From: Candidula unifasciata
Taxonomy: Eukaryota > Mollusca > Gastropoda > Stylommatophora > Geomitridae
Length of the DNA: 64,000 bases
NCBI GenBank assembly: GCA_905116865.2
Contig: CAJHNH020002047.1
Location: 1 to 64,000 of the forward strand
Reading direction: 5' to 3'
The notes under the pieces are model-generated. The model was not told where the DNA came from. It made no database searches and saw nothing but the letters and a program-made list of their open reading frames with translations. This document shows positions 29,014 to 40,696 of the stretch, in pieces. The position numbers and the translations under genes were made by a program. How positions within the stretch are numbered: the stretch's first letter is position 1; each line of letters starts with the position of its first letter.

Positions 29014-30191
29014 ATGTGATGTGATGATTGGGAGGTGTGGCAGGGCAGGGCGATCTGATGATTGGGAGGTGTGGCAGGGCAGGGCGATACTTAGGTGTGG
29101 TGTGGCAGGGCAAGGCGGTGTGGTGTGGCCGGGCAGGGCGATGGGGTGATTAGGAGGAGGTGTGGCAGGGCAGGGCAATGTGTTGATTAGGAGGTGTGGC
29201 TGGGCAGGGCAATGTGGTGATTAGGAGGTGTGGCAGAGCGATGTGGTGATTAGGAGGTGTGGCAGGGCGATGTGGTGATTAGGAGGTGTGGCAGAGCAGG
29301 GCGATCTGGTGAATAGGAGGTGTGGCAGGGCAGGGCGATGTGGTGATTGGGAGGTATGGCAGGGCAGGGCGATCTGGTAAATAGGAGGTGTGGCAGGGCA
29401 GGGCAATGTGGTGATTGGGAGGTATGGCAGGGCAGGGCGATCTGGTAAATAGGAGGTGTGGCAGGGCAGGGCAATGTGGTGATTGGGAGGTATGGCAGGG
29501 CAGGGCAATGTGGTGATTAGGAGGTGTGGCAGGGCAGGGCGATGTGGTGAATAGGAGGTGTGGCAGGACAGGGCGATAATTAGGTGTGGTGTGGCAGGGC
29601 ATTGTGGTGATTAGGAGCTGTTGCAGGGCGATGTGGTGATTAGGATGTGTGGCAGTTCAGGGCTATGTGGTGATTAGGATGTGTGGCAGGGCAGGGCTAT
29701 GTGGTGAATAGGAGGTGTGGTACGGCAGGGCGATGTGGTGATTAGGAGGTGTGGCAGGGCAGGGCGATGTGGTGATTAGGAGGTGGGGCAGGGCGATGTG
29801 GTGATTAGGTGGTGTGGCAGGGCAGGGCGATGTGATGATTAGGAGGTGTGGCAGGGCAGGGCAGGGCGATGATTAGGTGTAGTGTGGCTGGGCAGGGCAA
29901 TGTGATGATTAGGAGGTGTTGCAGGGCGATGTGGTGATTAGGAGGTGTGGCAGGGCGATTAGGAGGTGTGGCAGGGCAGGGCGATGTGGTGATTAGGAGG
30001 TGTGGCAGGGCAGGGCGATGTGGTGATTAGGAGGTGTGGCAGGGCAGGGCGATGTTGTGATTAGGAGGTGTAGTGTGGCAGGGCAGGGCAATGTGATGAT
30101 TGGGAGGTGTGGCAGGGCAGGGCAATGTGATGATTTGGAGGTGTGGCAGGGCAGGGCGATGTGGTGATTGGGAGGTGTGGCAGGGCAGGGC
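29014..30191. repeat. 34-bp minisatellite, array 2b
   Basis: Copy of array 1b. It includes an extra internal repeat of a variant block (about 29345-29480) not present in 1b. Confidence 0.95.
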
Positions 30192-31289
30192 CTCAACTTT
30201 CATTGATTTCATGTTGGATTCCTTGGGGTTAGGTAATTACCCTGTGAATTAGACTATGCCTATGAAAAAAATATCCCAACATGCATTTTATTTTTCTGTG
30301 ATAGATTCCTTGGGGTTGGGTAATTACCCTGTAAAAAATGTTATAGGGGCTTTTGGGAAACCGGAAGCACTATGATAAATATATCTTACCACTATCATAT
30401 CTGCTAAGAGTCCTTGGGGTTAAATACCCTGTAAAAGGTGATATGGAAATATTCATTTCTATGTAGTAAATATCTCAAAGCTGACCATCATCATCACCAG
30501 CATCACAATGATTATCATTTCACTTGAACCTGATAGAACAGAAATAGTGACGAAGCTATACTACAGATGCAGTAGGTGCAAATATGAAAAACCCTTCAAC
30601 AGTTCAATACTTGAAAAAGCAAACAGTAAAAAGTTAAAACCTAGGGCAGTAATTAAGGGTAATTAAGGAACGGTAATCCCTAGTAGTGCAGTTAAATTTA
30701 AGTTCCATTGATTCATTTATCAGTTGATTGGAAAATGATACTTGATGTTCCATAAAGTATCATTTTGTTAAGAACGGGGGAGGATGCAACGAGGTGCTTT
30801 GCATGGTCTCGACGCACACACAGAGCAAGGCGGAAAATCCGTGCTACAAGTGACAGCACAAGATACTTGTGGCTGGTCAAGTAAGCGAGGGGAAGCCCGA
30901 GCTAGACTTGTGGTCAGTTGATCATTAGAAGGCGGTTGTATTAGTAGAAGATATAGTTGCTAGGTCGTGCGTGTGACCACTATTTGAATATGCCGCAAGC
31001 GATAGAAGTGTGAATAATTGTTGAGCATGTGGAATAAATGTAACTGAATAAATTGATAGTATGTATAAGAATGCCGAGTGGCGTTTGTGTTATCAACTCT
31101 AGACGTTTCCATCAGTGCAAGTTATGTTGAATTAAGATACATTTCGAGGTTCATTTCAAGTGCCGTGGCAGAGCCACGACTCATTCCAATACACACACAC
31201 ACATACACACTCACACACAAGCATTCATACAAACATACAAAAAAGAATCACCATCAGAGCTACAAATTGCGTAGTCTGTGCTTGATAAC

Positions 31290-31932
31290 ATCTTTAGGTG
31301 ACAATGGAGAGAGTGGGAGGAGGAGGCATTTGTCCTGCATTCATGTATGGTTGTCCTTCGAATGGGTGTCGCTTGGTGCAACAAAGCCTGGCATATGATA
31401 TCACAACGTCTAGTTTGAGAGTGGAGGTGGAGGCAGTCACTGCTGGCTTAAGAATCAGCTGTACACACATGCTGTCATTGTAACTGACTCACAGAGCATG
31501 TTGAGAAAGATCGAGACAGGCATGCTCCGTGCAGAGGGGCAAGCGTCAGATGTCCTGGATAGTTAGCGTCCTTTGGATATTTTCTTCAGGTAATGCCGAT
31601 GTGTTCAGAAAAAAAAGAGCAGGCAGATAGACTGGCTGGTTCTGCACCACTTGGTTGTGAACTGATGTGTGACAAGCTGGATGTTGTGAGGGCCCTTTAG
31701 GAACGAGTGAACAGTGCCGAGACGCAGATAGATCATTACAGTCTTAGTAGAATGGCACTGCGAGGAGCTACGAGAGGATCTGGCCAACGATCAACACTCA
31801 GGGGAAAGGCAAGATGGATATACAGTCAGACAGTTACTGTTACCATTGGAATTTTAACTCTTCGCTTGCTGCTAAAGATGAGAAAGAAGCGCTTTTGGGG
31901 GTGTCCTGAGGTTTGTGATGTTGATTCTTAAT
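31290..31932 (+). mobile_element. RNase H-domain retroelement remnant (T2 copy)
   Basis: Second copy of 26840-27480. It has one extra in-frame stop (cccttttag for ccctttggg near 31699). Confidence 0.65.
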
Positions 31933-31958
31933 TCAACATACATACATACAGTTACAAA

Positions 31959-32350
31959 TTCAGACACACACACATACACACTCGCAGCTGCACAGATGAA
32001 CACACACAGATGCACACAGACATAAACCCACAGACATGCACACACACATGCAGCTATAGGCACACACACAGGCACATACACACTTGCAGGCAGAGACACC
32101 CAAAGACATACACAATACTCATACAGACACACAAACTGACGCAGAGACACACAGACATTATCAAACAAAGACATACAGATGCGCACACACACACACAAAC
32201 ACGCCCACAGATGCACAAACACAACACATACACAGACACATACATTCAGACATACACAACACTCAAACAGACACACACACACAGACATTTTGAAAAAAAG
32301 ACAAGACACACAAAGCTACACAGATACACATAGGCATAGACACACACTGC
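31959..32350. repeat. CA-rich microsatellite, left flank of element A2
   Basis: Long degenerate (CA)n with CAGA and CATA variants, leading directly into the retroelement at about 32351. Confidence 0.9.
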
Positions 32351-34018
32351 TGAAATGCCAAATGGAATCAAAATGGCAATGTATGCCGACGACCTGGTAC
32401 TGTGGTGCACTGATGAACATGCAACGATAGCCACAAGAACACTACAACGGGCTGCATATACACTTGAGGCATGGGCGAATAGATGGTGTGTCAGCATCAA
32501 TACAGACAAATGTAGCACCACACTCTTCACTCTTTCAGCAAAAAGCGGGCATCATCAAAATAAACGTAATACCCCTAAGAGATGATAAAGAGCCCACGTA
32601 CCTCGGAGTCACATTTGATGACAGGTTGACATGGAGAAAACATATCAACAAGGCAGCAACCAAAGCCAGGAGGAAGACTGCCATACTAAGAAAACTAAGT
32701 GGAACCACATTGGGAGCCAGTGGGAAAATACTCAATAAAGTATACAAGCAGAGCATACTTCCACACTTGGAATATGGGTCAACTGCATGGTGTTCAGCAT
32801 CTAGTACCACATTAAAGGAGTTGGACAAAGTGCAAAATCAAGCACTCAAGAATCACAGGAGGGATGAAATCAACCCGCATATTGGAAATGGAGAAAGCTG
32901 GGAAAATGCAGGCACCGAGAGAACGCAGAGATACAAAGTTGCAAATACAAACTGAAAAGTTCCTCAGTATGCCAGATCACCCCATGAAAAATAGATTTCA
33001 GAACCTAGCCTTGGGACGGTTAAAAAGAAGCAGCTTTTTACATGAAGCAAAAAGAACATGTAGACAAACTGCTGACCTTCCAGAAATTGGTTTTCCACTT
33101 AACAGTATTCCAGAACAATCCCCATGGAGAGAAAAATGCAAACTAACTGTAAAAATCCAGACAAATGTGAAAGGGATATTTGACAAGAAAGAACTAGATA
33201 ATGTACAACGCAGTATGGCCACCCTCAGTTATATTGATGAAGAATACCCACAAGAACATTGGGTCAGAGTCTATACAGATGGGTCCGCAGAAAGTGCAGT
33301 TAGAAATGGTGGTGCTGGAGTGTACATCGAATTCCCAGATGGTACTAGGGATAAGTCCAGCGTACCAACCGGAAAGTACTGCCATAACTATGATGCAAAA
33401 ACTCAGGCTATCAAGATAGCAACAGAGAAACTGCTAAATTACAATCTTGGCTCCCAGTATGTGGTAATGCTGACAGAATGCAAAATCAGTACTTGAAGCA
33501 CTCCAGTCTAGGAAACTACCAGAATTGCAAACACTGCTGACACAACTTAGCCTTCAGCAAAGAGTTGTAATGCAGTGGATACCATCACATTGCTTGAAAA
33601 TGAGAAAGCTTATCAACTGGCAGGAGAAGGTGCGACAAAAGTGCAGCCGGATGTACCAGTCTCATACCACCAAAAGAAAAGAATCATTAAATCAATCAGG
33701 AAACCACCAGCCCCAGCACAAGACAACTATTTTATTTTGGACAGATGAGAACAAGTCATTATCCTCCGCCTCAGAACAGGGCACAACCGATTACGAAACC
33801 ACATGTTCACAAAATTCAAGGTAGGCATATCAGCTATGTGCACCTGTGGAAAGGTGCCCCAGACAGTAGAGCATGTACTCCAGGACTGCACCGAATTTGA
33901 CACATTAAGGCAAACCTTTTGGCCAGAAAGAACAACAGTGGAATGTAAACTCTATGGACTACTGAATGAATTAACAACAATAGTGAAATTTATACAAGAG
34001 ACAAAATTGCTGAAATAG
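32351..34018 (+). mobile_element. Non-LTR retrotransposon fragment: RT, RNase H, CCHC-like end (copy A2)
   Basis: Same element as 4855-6502 but slightly better preserved. The thumb region reads through WRKHINKAATKARRKTA (deleted in A1), and one open frame of 210 codons (32864-33496) covers the connection and the start of RNase H, with VRVYTDGSAES. Frame breaks near 32540, 32850 and 33475 and a small rearrangement at SHCLKMRKL leave it inactive. C-terminal CTCGKVPQTVEHVLQDC is intact. Confidence 0.8.
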
Positions 34019-34049
34019 ACAACTTTTTTCAGGCGAACGAAAGAAGAAG

Positions 34050-34400
34050 AAGACTTACACACACACAGACAAATATGCACATACACATACAAACACACAC
34101 ATATAGACATGCATCCAGACACAGACACACATAAAGACACACACATAAACACATGCATATAGACACACACAAAGATACACATGCAAACACACACATGTAG
34201 ACATTTCACACATAGACACACACATAAAAATATCCATATAGACACAGAGACACACACAAAGATACACAGGCACAAAGCCACAGCCATGCATGCAGACACC
34301 ATACAGACTCACACACAGACATGCACATAAACACAGACACACACAAACTTATAAAATTACCCATGCATACACTCACACCCCTAAACATTTACACATACAT
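34050..34400. repeat. CA/ACAT-rich microsatellite, right flank of A2 element
   Basis: Counterpart of 6537-6900 with length differences. Confidence 0.9.
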
Positions 34401-34724
34401 ATCGTACACACTTTATTTTAACTATTAACTGATAATGCAATATGGATTATTAACTGCACTTAAGGTGGCATATAGTCACTGGTAATCATAAAACGAAAAA
34501 GTTTGCGGTTAGATGAGTAGGGACTCTTTGTAGTTTTTTAGATCAAGTGAAAAATGAGCAGCAGAATTTGCTAAACTTGTTTTGAATAAATAAATTCTAG
34601 GTTTAGGCAAAAAGTAATAAAACTTACGTCGATTGCTATTCAAGGACTAGACTGACTCAATCGGAAGATGTAATTTGGAGTATATTGAGATACAATTTTG
34701 TGAATGAATTTGGCTTTGTACATT

Positions 34725-34812
34725 AGTACTGGAACTCTGTGCTGGCTGCTGAATATGGGGTCAGAGCACAGATGGGAATGCCCCGAGTGCTGTGATGTTA
34801 ATTCTTGACTCA
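34725..34812 (+). mobile_element. RNase H-family 3' tail (A2 copy)
   Basis: Copy of 7205-7312. Confidence 0.55.
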
Positions 34813-35344
34813 ACTCCTTGAAGTCTTCAACACTCATGCCTTTCGTGTTAGTATACCTGACACAACACTATCTAGTCCCGCTGCAGTGTCTTTTGCAATA
34901 TATTAATATGATTACATACAGTTATGGACTTGCGTTTTATTCATCACAGAATGCAGTGACTAGAGCCAGATAGAAGAAAGAACAGAGTCATTGCACTGTG
35001 GGAACACCTACTTGGTTCACTCTTATGACAATACATGGTTCTGTAATAGGATTAAGCTTCCCTAGGGCACAAGACTTTGACCCATCACCCCACCCACAAC
35101 CCTAAGTTCACGCATAAATATGTAGTAAGAGGTCAACACCCCCTTACCATTTTCTCAAACCTTCACAGAGCACAGAAGTTAAGACCAGGCTATCTTAATG
35201 CATAGAATTTCACCTGCCTTTAGAGACCTGCCCCTCTTAAAGTGCTAGTGCCATCTCCTCTGTGTCATCCGGTATACATACAAGTGATTGATAATCCCAT
35301 CTCTATATTAATTATTATGTGTATTATAATTTAATAAGTAAGAG

Positions 35345-35570
35345 TCACTGTTCTTTGGCCACATAATGAGAAGAGAGACACTGGAGAATATTGTGACAAC
35401 TGGAGAGATCAATAGGAAAAAGGGGTAGAGGCAGACCAAGAGAGATGATGCTGAATGGGCTGAAACGATGGCATGGAGGGATATCATCAAGAGATCTGTT
35501 CCAGTCAACCAGGGATCGTGATCTGTGGAGATGCATGAGCGCCAGTTGGCAGGGCACATGATGATGATCC
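35345..35570 (+). mobile_element. Non-LTR RT C-terminal fragment (A2 copy)
   Basis: Copy of 7850-8070, with ggggtagaggcagaccaagag restoring the usual GRGRPRE-type motif after a frameshift. Confidence 0.65.
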
Positions 35571-35869
35571 TAATTTAGATTTTACTTCAGGAAGACATCT
35601 GTAATTAACATTAACTTTTGACATTTAAGTGTTTCACTTTAAAAAAATATCACCTGTGTGGTGTTATATTGGTAGCCACTTGGTACTTAAGGTGGGGTGG
35701 GGGTGGGTGATAAAAAATGACAGTCCAGCTTCAACACAGGAAACGGACAGCATAGGACTCTCAACTAGACATAAACTACAGAATGGAAACTAATAAAACA
35801 GATCTAAAGACTGAGCAATAAAACAGGGTTAGCTACTGTCCATCATCATCATGTAGCAGGTCCTTTGCA

Positions 35870-36310
35870 GATCCTTCCTGGTACCATGCCCTCTGCTATA
35901 ATTTTTCCCAATCCGTTGTGGCGCTGGTTATGACCAAAATATTTCAGCTTATGAGACAGTATGCTGTTTATTAGCCAATCTTCCTTGATGTTCAGATCTT
36001 ACAAAGGTATCAGTATTTCTCCTCTTCTGTGTCCAAGATATTCTGAGAATCTTTCTATAGCATTTCAGCTCAAAAGCTCCTATTCTCTTTCTTAAGGACT
36101 GGGAGATTGTTCACAATTCACATACGTATGTTGCTCTCAAAATTGTAATTTTGATCTCCCTGCTAGTGCTTAACCATAGACTTTTAAGGCTGTTTAATCT
36201 CTGCATTGCTTTGGCCATCCTCCTTTTAATTTTTATCAGTCCCCATTGCTATTTATTATAGTGCCTAGATATTCAAAGTTTATGACATAGCTACTGTCTA
36301 AAGTAAATAA
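35870..36310 (-). mobile_element. Decayed non-LTR RT fragment (A2 copy)
   Basis: Copy of 8385-8965 lacking about 130 bases at its downstream end. Confidence 0.55.
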
Positions 36311-36559
36311 TCCGTAGAGTAACTCCCAGAAAGTCAACAAACAAGAGGTTGCCTAGAGCCATTTTTGTACAAACACGCCGCCACCCACCACCACCTGTTT
36401 GACAGGCTGACTGCAGACAGCGGAGTTACGTCAAAAACTGACTACACACAGTAGGAACTGAGGTTGTGGAACCAATACAAGACGCCATGCAAAGAAGCAA
36501 TAGAAAAAATAATCATAGCAGTTGTGGAAATCAAGATCAAATCTATATTAGCAGTAAAA

Positions 36560-36790
36560 CATAAACGACCCTTGTCCACACTTTCAGGCGTATTGGGCAT
36601 TTCGGGCGACCTATACTTTATAGACCAATCGGCACTGGGTGGCTGATGTGCTCAGCATAATGCTGGCCGCCTATATTTCTCACGACTCCACCTCCTACCT
36701 GATGATGACTAGGTTGACCTAGATGCCAATGTCAGAACCTGAATCCACGACCTTCCCATCAGCAGACCATTGACTAGCCACTACACCATG
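36560..36790 (-). repeat. tRNA-derived SINE (A2 copy)
   Basis: Copy of 9215-9465. Confidence 0.6.
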
Positions 36791-36884
36791 ACGGCACCCG
36801 ATTATAGCAGAATAGTAGGAATACTAAGGCTGTACCGAATAGTGATTTTCACCATTCGGCCGAATACGAATAGTGTATCATCAT

Positions 36885-37368
36885 CATCAGGTGCCTTGCC
36901 GACTGGCAGTGGCGATTTTGCCTCGCCACAATCTGCCAACTCCTACAGCATGTATCAGTTCATGTGTTGACACAGCTCCATGACATGCAACAAGACTGTC
37001 AAGAATCTTCTTTCTTTCTCTGTCTCTTCTTTCATAGATCTTTCCAGTGGTCACCACATGTTCCCTTTTCCCTCTTCTCATAGCGTGGCCAAAAAATGAT
37101 GACTGTCTCCTTCTGATGTCTGTGATTAGTTGTCTTCGGGCTCCTGCCTCTTTCAAAACCTCTTGGTTGCTTTTTTGTGTGTGCCTGTCCAAGGTATTTT
37201 AAGCATTGTTCTGTAAAACCACATCTCTGAGGCCTCAAGAAATTGTTTGCCCTGCCAACCGATTGTCCAGGACTCGCAGCCATATGTTAAAACAAGATGT
37301 ATGTAGCAAGCAAGAATTCTTTTTCTAACTCTCAATGACAAGGATATATTGCACAAGATGTTCTTCAT
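36885..37368 (-). mobile_element. Non-LTR RT C-terminal fragment (A2 copy)
   Basis: Copy of 9546-10035, cut at its 5' side by the junction with LTR sequence. Confidence 0.7.
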
Positions 37369-37369
37369 T

Positions 37370-37512
37370 TACGTCTAATGTTCATTGTATATTAAAGATA
37401 ATGGTTGTACTCAGCCGGAGTGTCGCCTTAAGTGTGTTTGGGTAGTAGAGTCTGTCAGCTGGCCTACCTAGCGAGCCATATAAAACAAGTAGAGTAGTTT
37501 AGATCCCTGACA
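37370..37512 (+). repeat. Truncated 5' LTR
   Basis: Matches 45535-45675 with few changes (gtctaatgttcattg ... ctgaca). It contains a catataaaa TATA-like sequence, which may lie in LTR promoter or downstream sequence. A possible primer-binding site, TGGGGAGCTTTCG, begins seven bases after the LTR; the primer tRNA is not identified. Confidence 0.85.
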
Positions 37513-38832
37513 GATAAATGGGGAGCTTTCGTCCTTAGGATTTGTATCTGGTATAGCGACAGATTATAGATACTGACAATTTGTCTACATTATTAGCTGT
37601 TGCGTGATTTGTTGCGTTTATAGTCGTCTCTTCGCAAAAGTTAGCGCTAAATTATATAGGTTATCGTTCTCTTAAAAGTTAGATCTAACTATTGAATTGA
37701 TTTCTTAATGTATGATGACGTTGTTGGGATGGCTCCCTTAATTAGTGACAACGTGATCGAAATCAGTTCTTAATAGTAGATAGTTAGATCGAGAGTTAAT
37801 TTATATAGTTATAGAAGCTAGTTTGTGATCGTTTGTTATATTGTGCTGTTATTGTATCCACTAATTGTCCTTAGCATTAATAACTGATTGTGTTAGGAAC
37901 ATGTGGCGTCTTGACGGGTAGGATAACGGACAATGACAGTGTATGCAAGTATTGTGGTATAATTGCGTGTGTTGAATGATTGAAGAACGCACAAGCTACA
38001 ACTGAGGCCCTTCGTCCTCGGCATCATCCTGTTTGTGAATCCTGTTCATCATCCTGTGTCAAGGGGCATCTCGGATCCCAGGCTGGAGAAAAGATAAGTT
38101 TTGTTTTGATTGTGGTGTTGTGCTTTGGTCTTGTTCTCTTGCCCGTGGTGTTCCACAGGGACGTCTTTGGAACAGCGGTGCCGTACATTGTCTATCATTC
38201 TAGTCTATCCTCTTTCATCATTGATAATATTTATGTGGGAGGTTGGCTGGGCTAGAAGTTAGTTATCTTTAGGTCTCTTTAAGTTCTAGGATAACTTACT
38301 TTTACGTTAAGCGGTGCCAAGATCCTTGAACCGATGTCAACTTGTTGATCTCGGGTCGATCATCAAAGTACTAGCTAGTGGCGTTTTGTTAGTGATTGGT
38401 CTTGTTAATTTATTGGCGTGCTTTCTTGTCTATAAGTGTTTACTTACTAGTTCGTTATCGTTCGTTGAGTGGCGTTAGAGTTAAATTAAAACCCATCTCT
38501 CATAGGTGTTTTCGTTTGTGATTTTGTTTCATATTGTGACACCAGTGATGTTATAGTAGTTGTATAATATAAATAGAATATTTTTTTTTTGAGTACATTC
38601 ATCACCAATTCATCAGTAAACTATTGTTAAGAAGTGGATTTCGGAATCCTTCCTTGCTGTCATTACAATCCAAATTGTTTATCCAAACTGCTAAATTTAA
38701 ATTGCATTATTGTATATTATTATACATTCTTGCTATTGTAATTTTTTTGTGATTTTACTGTTAGTGCGCGTGCTATTTTTTTTTTTTGGAAGCAAGTACA
38801 CTGTTTTGTGGTAGCACCCATAACATTACAAG
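37513..38832 (+). other. Leader region of LTR element
   Basis: 1.3 kb AT-rich untranslated leader. One open stretch of 91 codons (37980-38255) has no recognisable motif. Poly-T runs at about 38582 and 38777. Confidence 0.5.
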
Positions 38833-39273
38833 ATGTCTACCCTATCTGATTTCATTGAGCTAGCAAAACAGAATGGGTTGACAGGTGAGAAAGCTTTGGA
38901 ATGGGCTGATAAAAAATATGCTGATCTGCAAGAACGGCAAGATCGTGCAGAAGAAAGACAAGCAAGAAAACTGGAATTGGAGGCACAGACCAAACAGAAA
39001 GAAACAGATGCTATGATTAAACAGAAAGAGATCGAAGCGATGACCAAACAGAAAGAGTTAGAAACGCAAGCCATGACCAAACAAACAGAATTAGAGACTC
39101 AAGCGAATCTGAAAACTCAAGAATTAGCAGCACTAGCCGAGCGGGACAGAGTCCAGTTACTAATCAGGGAAAAAGAAATAATTATAAATTCTGAGCTGCA
39201 GAAAGAAAAGCCGACAATGGAACTCAGGGCCAAAGAAATGGAAGCCGACAGAAATGTCGAAAATACAGATTAG
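38833..39273 (+). CDS. Gag N-terminal coiled-coil part (LTR element)
   Basis: 146 codons starting MSTLSDFIELAKQNG. Residues 35-135 are almost entirely Lys/Glu/Gln/Thr with a repeated KQKE(T/L/I)E(A/T) pattern and should form a long coiled coil. It overlaps the next frame by 20 bases (39254-39273), which lies in the +1 frame. In related invertebrate elements such a coil precedes the SCAN-like Gag domain, so this is probably the start of the same Gag, split by a frameshift or joined by ribosomal frameshifting. Confidence 0.7.
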   Translation: MSTLSDFIELAKQNGLTGEKALEWADKKYADLQERQDRAEERQARKLELEAQTKQKETDAMIKQKEIEAMTKQKELETQAMTKQTELETQANLKTQELAALAERDRVQLLIREKEIIINSELQKEKPTMELRAKEMEADRNVENTD

Positions 39274-40696
39274 AAAGGCTGAAATGAAAGCAGCAGAACC
39301 ATCTTTTAAGAAATATCAAGGTCTCATTAAATTTTTTACCCAAGGTGATTCAATCTCTGCCTGGATGCACAATTTTGAGTACATGCTTAAACATTATGAA
39401 GTCCCACGCTCTGAATGGTCACTCATGTACAGAAAGCATCTAGGGGGTGAACCATTGAAAGTTCTAGAAACCATCCCTGTTAAAAAACTAGATGACTATG
39501 ACTTTGTTAAAGACAGAATATTACAACATTTTTCTTTGGACAAAGAGTCTTATAGAAATGCATTCAAAAACCTTACACCAAAACCTGAGCAGACCTTCAT
39601 TGATTATTTATCCGAAGTTGAAACCACTTTTGATAAGTGGATAAGTTCAGCCAAAATTGGAAAGTCGTTTGACCTACTGAAAGACCTGTTAATTAGAGAC
39701 AAAGTTTTGTGCAGTGTACCAACCAGCATGATGACATTTTTGATCGAACAAAGACCATTCACTGTCAAAGAGATGGAAACATCAGGAAAGGCATATTTTA
39801 ATGCTCACAAAAATGTTTTAAGTTTTGGTAAAGGCCCAGATATAAACTATGGGGCGGCTGTGCAACCTCAGATGAGAAACAGACAGTACCTGTACAAACC
39901 ACAGAGGAACTCTTACAAGGGTTATAGGAGTCATAGACCCTACAGAGATACGGGTCCAGTAATTACATGCCCATATTGCAAAACAGAGCATGGAAAAAAA
40001 CAATGGTGTGAGAAAAACACAGGGTTCAAAGAACACTTGCAAAGATGGTACAAGAGGAAAGCGGAAAAGAGAACCCAATACAACATACGTCGGGAATGCC
40101 GTAGCTGCCGATCAGTAGATCATTTGCAAGAAAAGTGCCCATATCACAAACAATATCATCAGAATGGTGCAGCAGAGACATCAGAGAGCAGCAACAATGA
40201 AAGTGACGATTCAGTGTCCGATGCAAACTTGCCAGATGAGCAAACTGCAAATGCTGCAGAGGAGGTAGACTTCGCAGAGACATCCTGTCAAGTGTGCAAG
40301 TCATTCAATGAGGAATGTAAACTGACATGTGGTCATGAGATAGGAGATATATGTGAAGCTAATTCTGCGGCTTGTTTTGATGGCAAGCTCAAGTTTAGTA
40401 AGGGGTTAATTAATGACCAAGAGTGTTTGATTTTGCGAGACAGCGGCGCAACATTGTTAGGCATCGGAAAGAGTCTTGTAAAAGAGAGTGATTATACAGG
40501 GGAACGTGTTGTATGTCGTACATTCTCAGGTAGAAAAGAGATATATGAATTAGCATGGGCTAATGTCAGATCTGTCTATTATACAGGCAGACCTAAATTT
40601 GCAGTCCTTTTAGACCCAGTCGCTGATGTGATACTTGGGAATTGCAACAATGTGAAAGATGTGTCCGAGAGGGATGTGATTAGATGGCAAAATTAG
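39254..40696 (+). CDS. Gag (SCAN-like) - zinc knuckles - aspartic protease (LTR element)
   Basis: 480 codons. Residues ~25-200 contain the capsid-like/SCAN-related domain (FDLLKDLLIRDKVL, CSVPTSMMTFLIE, FTVKEM). Two Cys/His knuckles follow: CPYCKTEHGKKQWC (about residue 238) and CRSCRSVDHLQEKC (about 281, a perfect CX2CX4HX4C). An acidic linker leads to the retroviral-type protease with active site LRDSGATLLGIG (about residue 394; DSG in place of DTG) and the flap-distal VADVILGN. The frame is fully open, the longest in the window. The Met at 39254 is probably not the natural start, since the upstream coil frame abuts it. Confidence 0.85.
   Translation: MSKIQIRKAEMKAAEPSFKKYQGLIKFFTQGDSISAWMHNFEYMLKHYEVPRSEWSLMYRKHLGGEPLKVLETIPVKKLDDYDFVKDRILQHFSLDKESYRNAFKNLTPKPEQTFIDYLSEVETTFDKWISSAKIGKSFDLLKDLLIRDKVLCSVPTSMMTFLIEQRPFTVKEMETSGKAYFNAHKNVLSFGKGPDINYGAAVQPQMRNRQYLYKPQRNSYKGYRSHRPYRDTGPVITCPYCKTEHGKKQWCEKNTGFKEHLQRWYKRKAEKRTQYNIRRECRSCRSVDHLQEKCPYHKQYHQNGAAETSESSNNESDDSVSDANLPDEQTANAAEEVDFAETSCQVCKSFNEECKLTCGHEIGDICEANSAACFDGKLKFSKGLINDQECLILRDSGATLLGIGKSLVKESDYTGERVVCRTFSGRKEIYELAWANVRSVYYTGRPKFAVLLDPVADVILGNCNNVKDVSERDVIRWQN

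Larger units (their letters stand above)
27508..31958. repeat. Tandem duplication unit T2 (about 4.45 kb)
   Basis: Second copy of 22951-27507. It is about 106 bp shorter, mainly through different numbers of 34-bp units. It ends inside ttacaaatt and is followed by CA-rich sequence. Confidence 0.9.
32276..37368. repeat. Segmental duplication A2 (copy of 4782-10033)
   Basis: From acacagacattttgaaaaaaag to agatgttcttcattt the order and sequence of 4782-10033 are kept with small indels. It contains the same retroelement, tails, SINE and minus-strand RT fragments. It ends abruptly at about 37368, where LTR sequence begins. Confidence 0.9.

Noticed and set aside
23453..30212. Minus-strand Pro/His/Thr-rich repeat proteins across the G-rich arrays
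   Set aside because: The unit is 34 bp, so frames rotate every unit; there is no start context, splice signal or non-repeat coding part.
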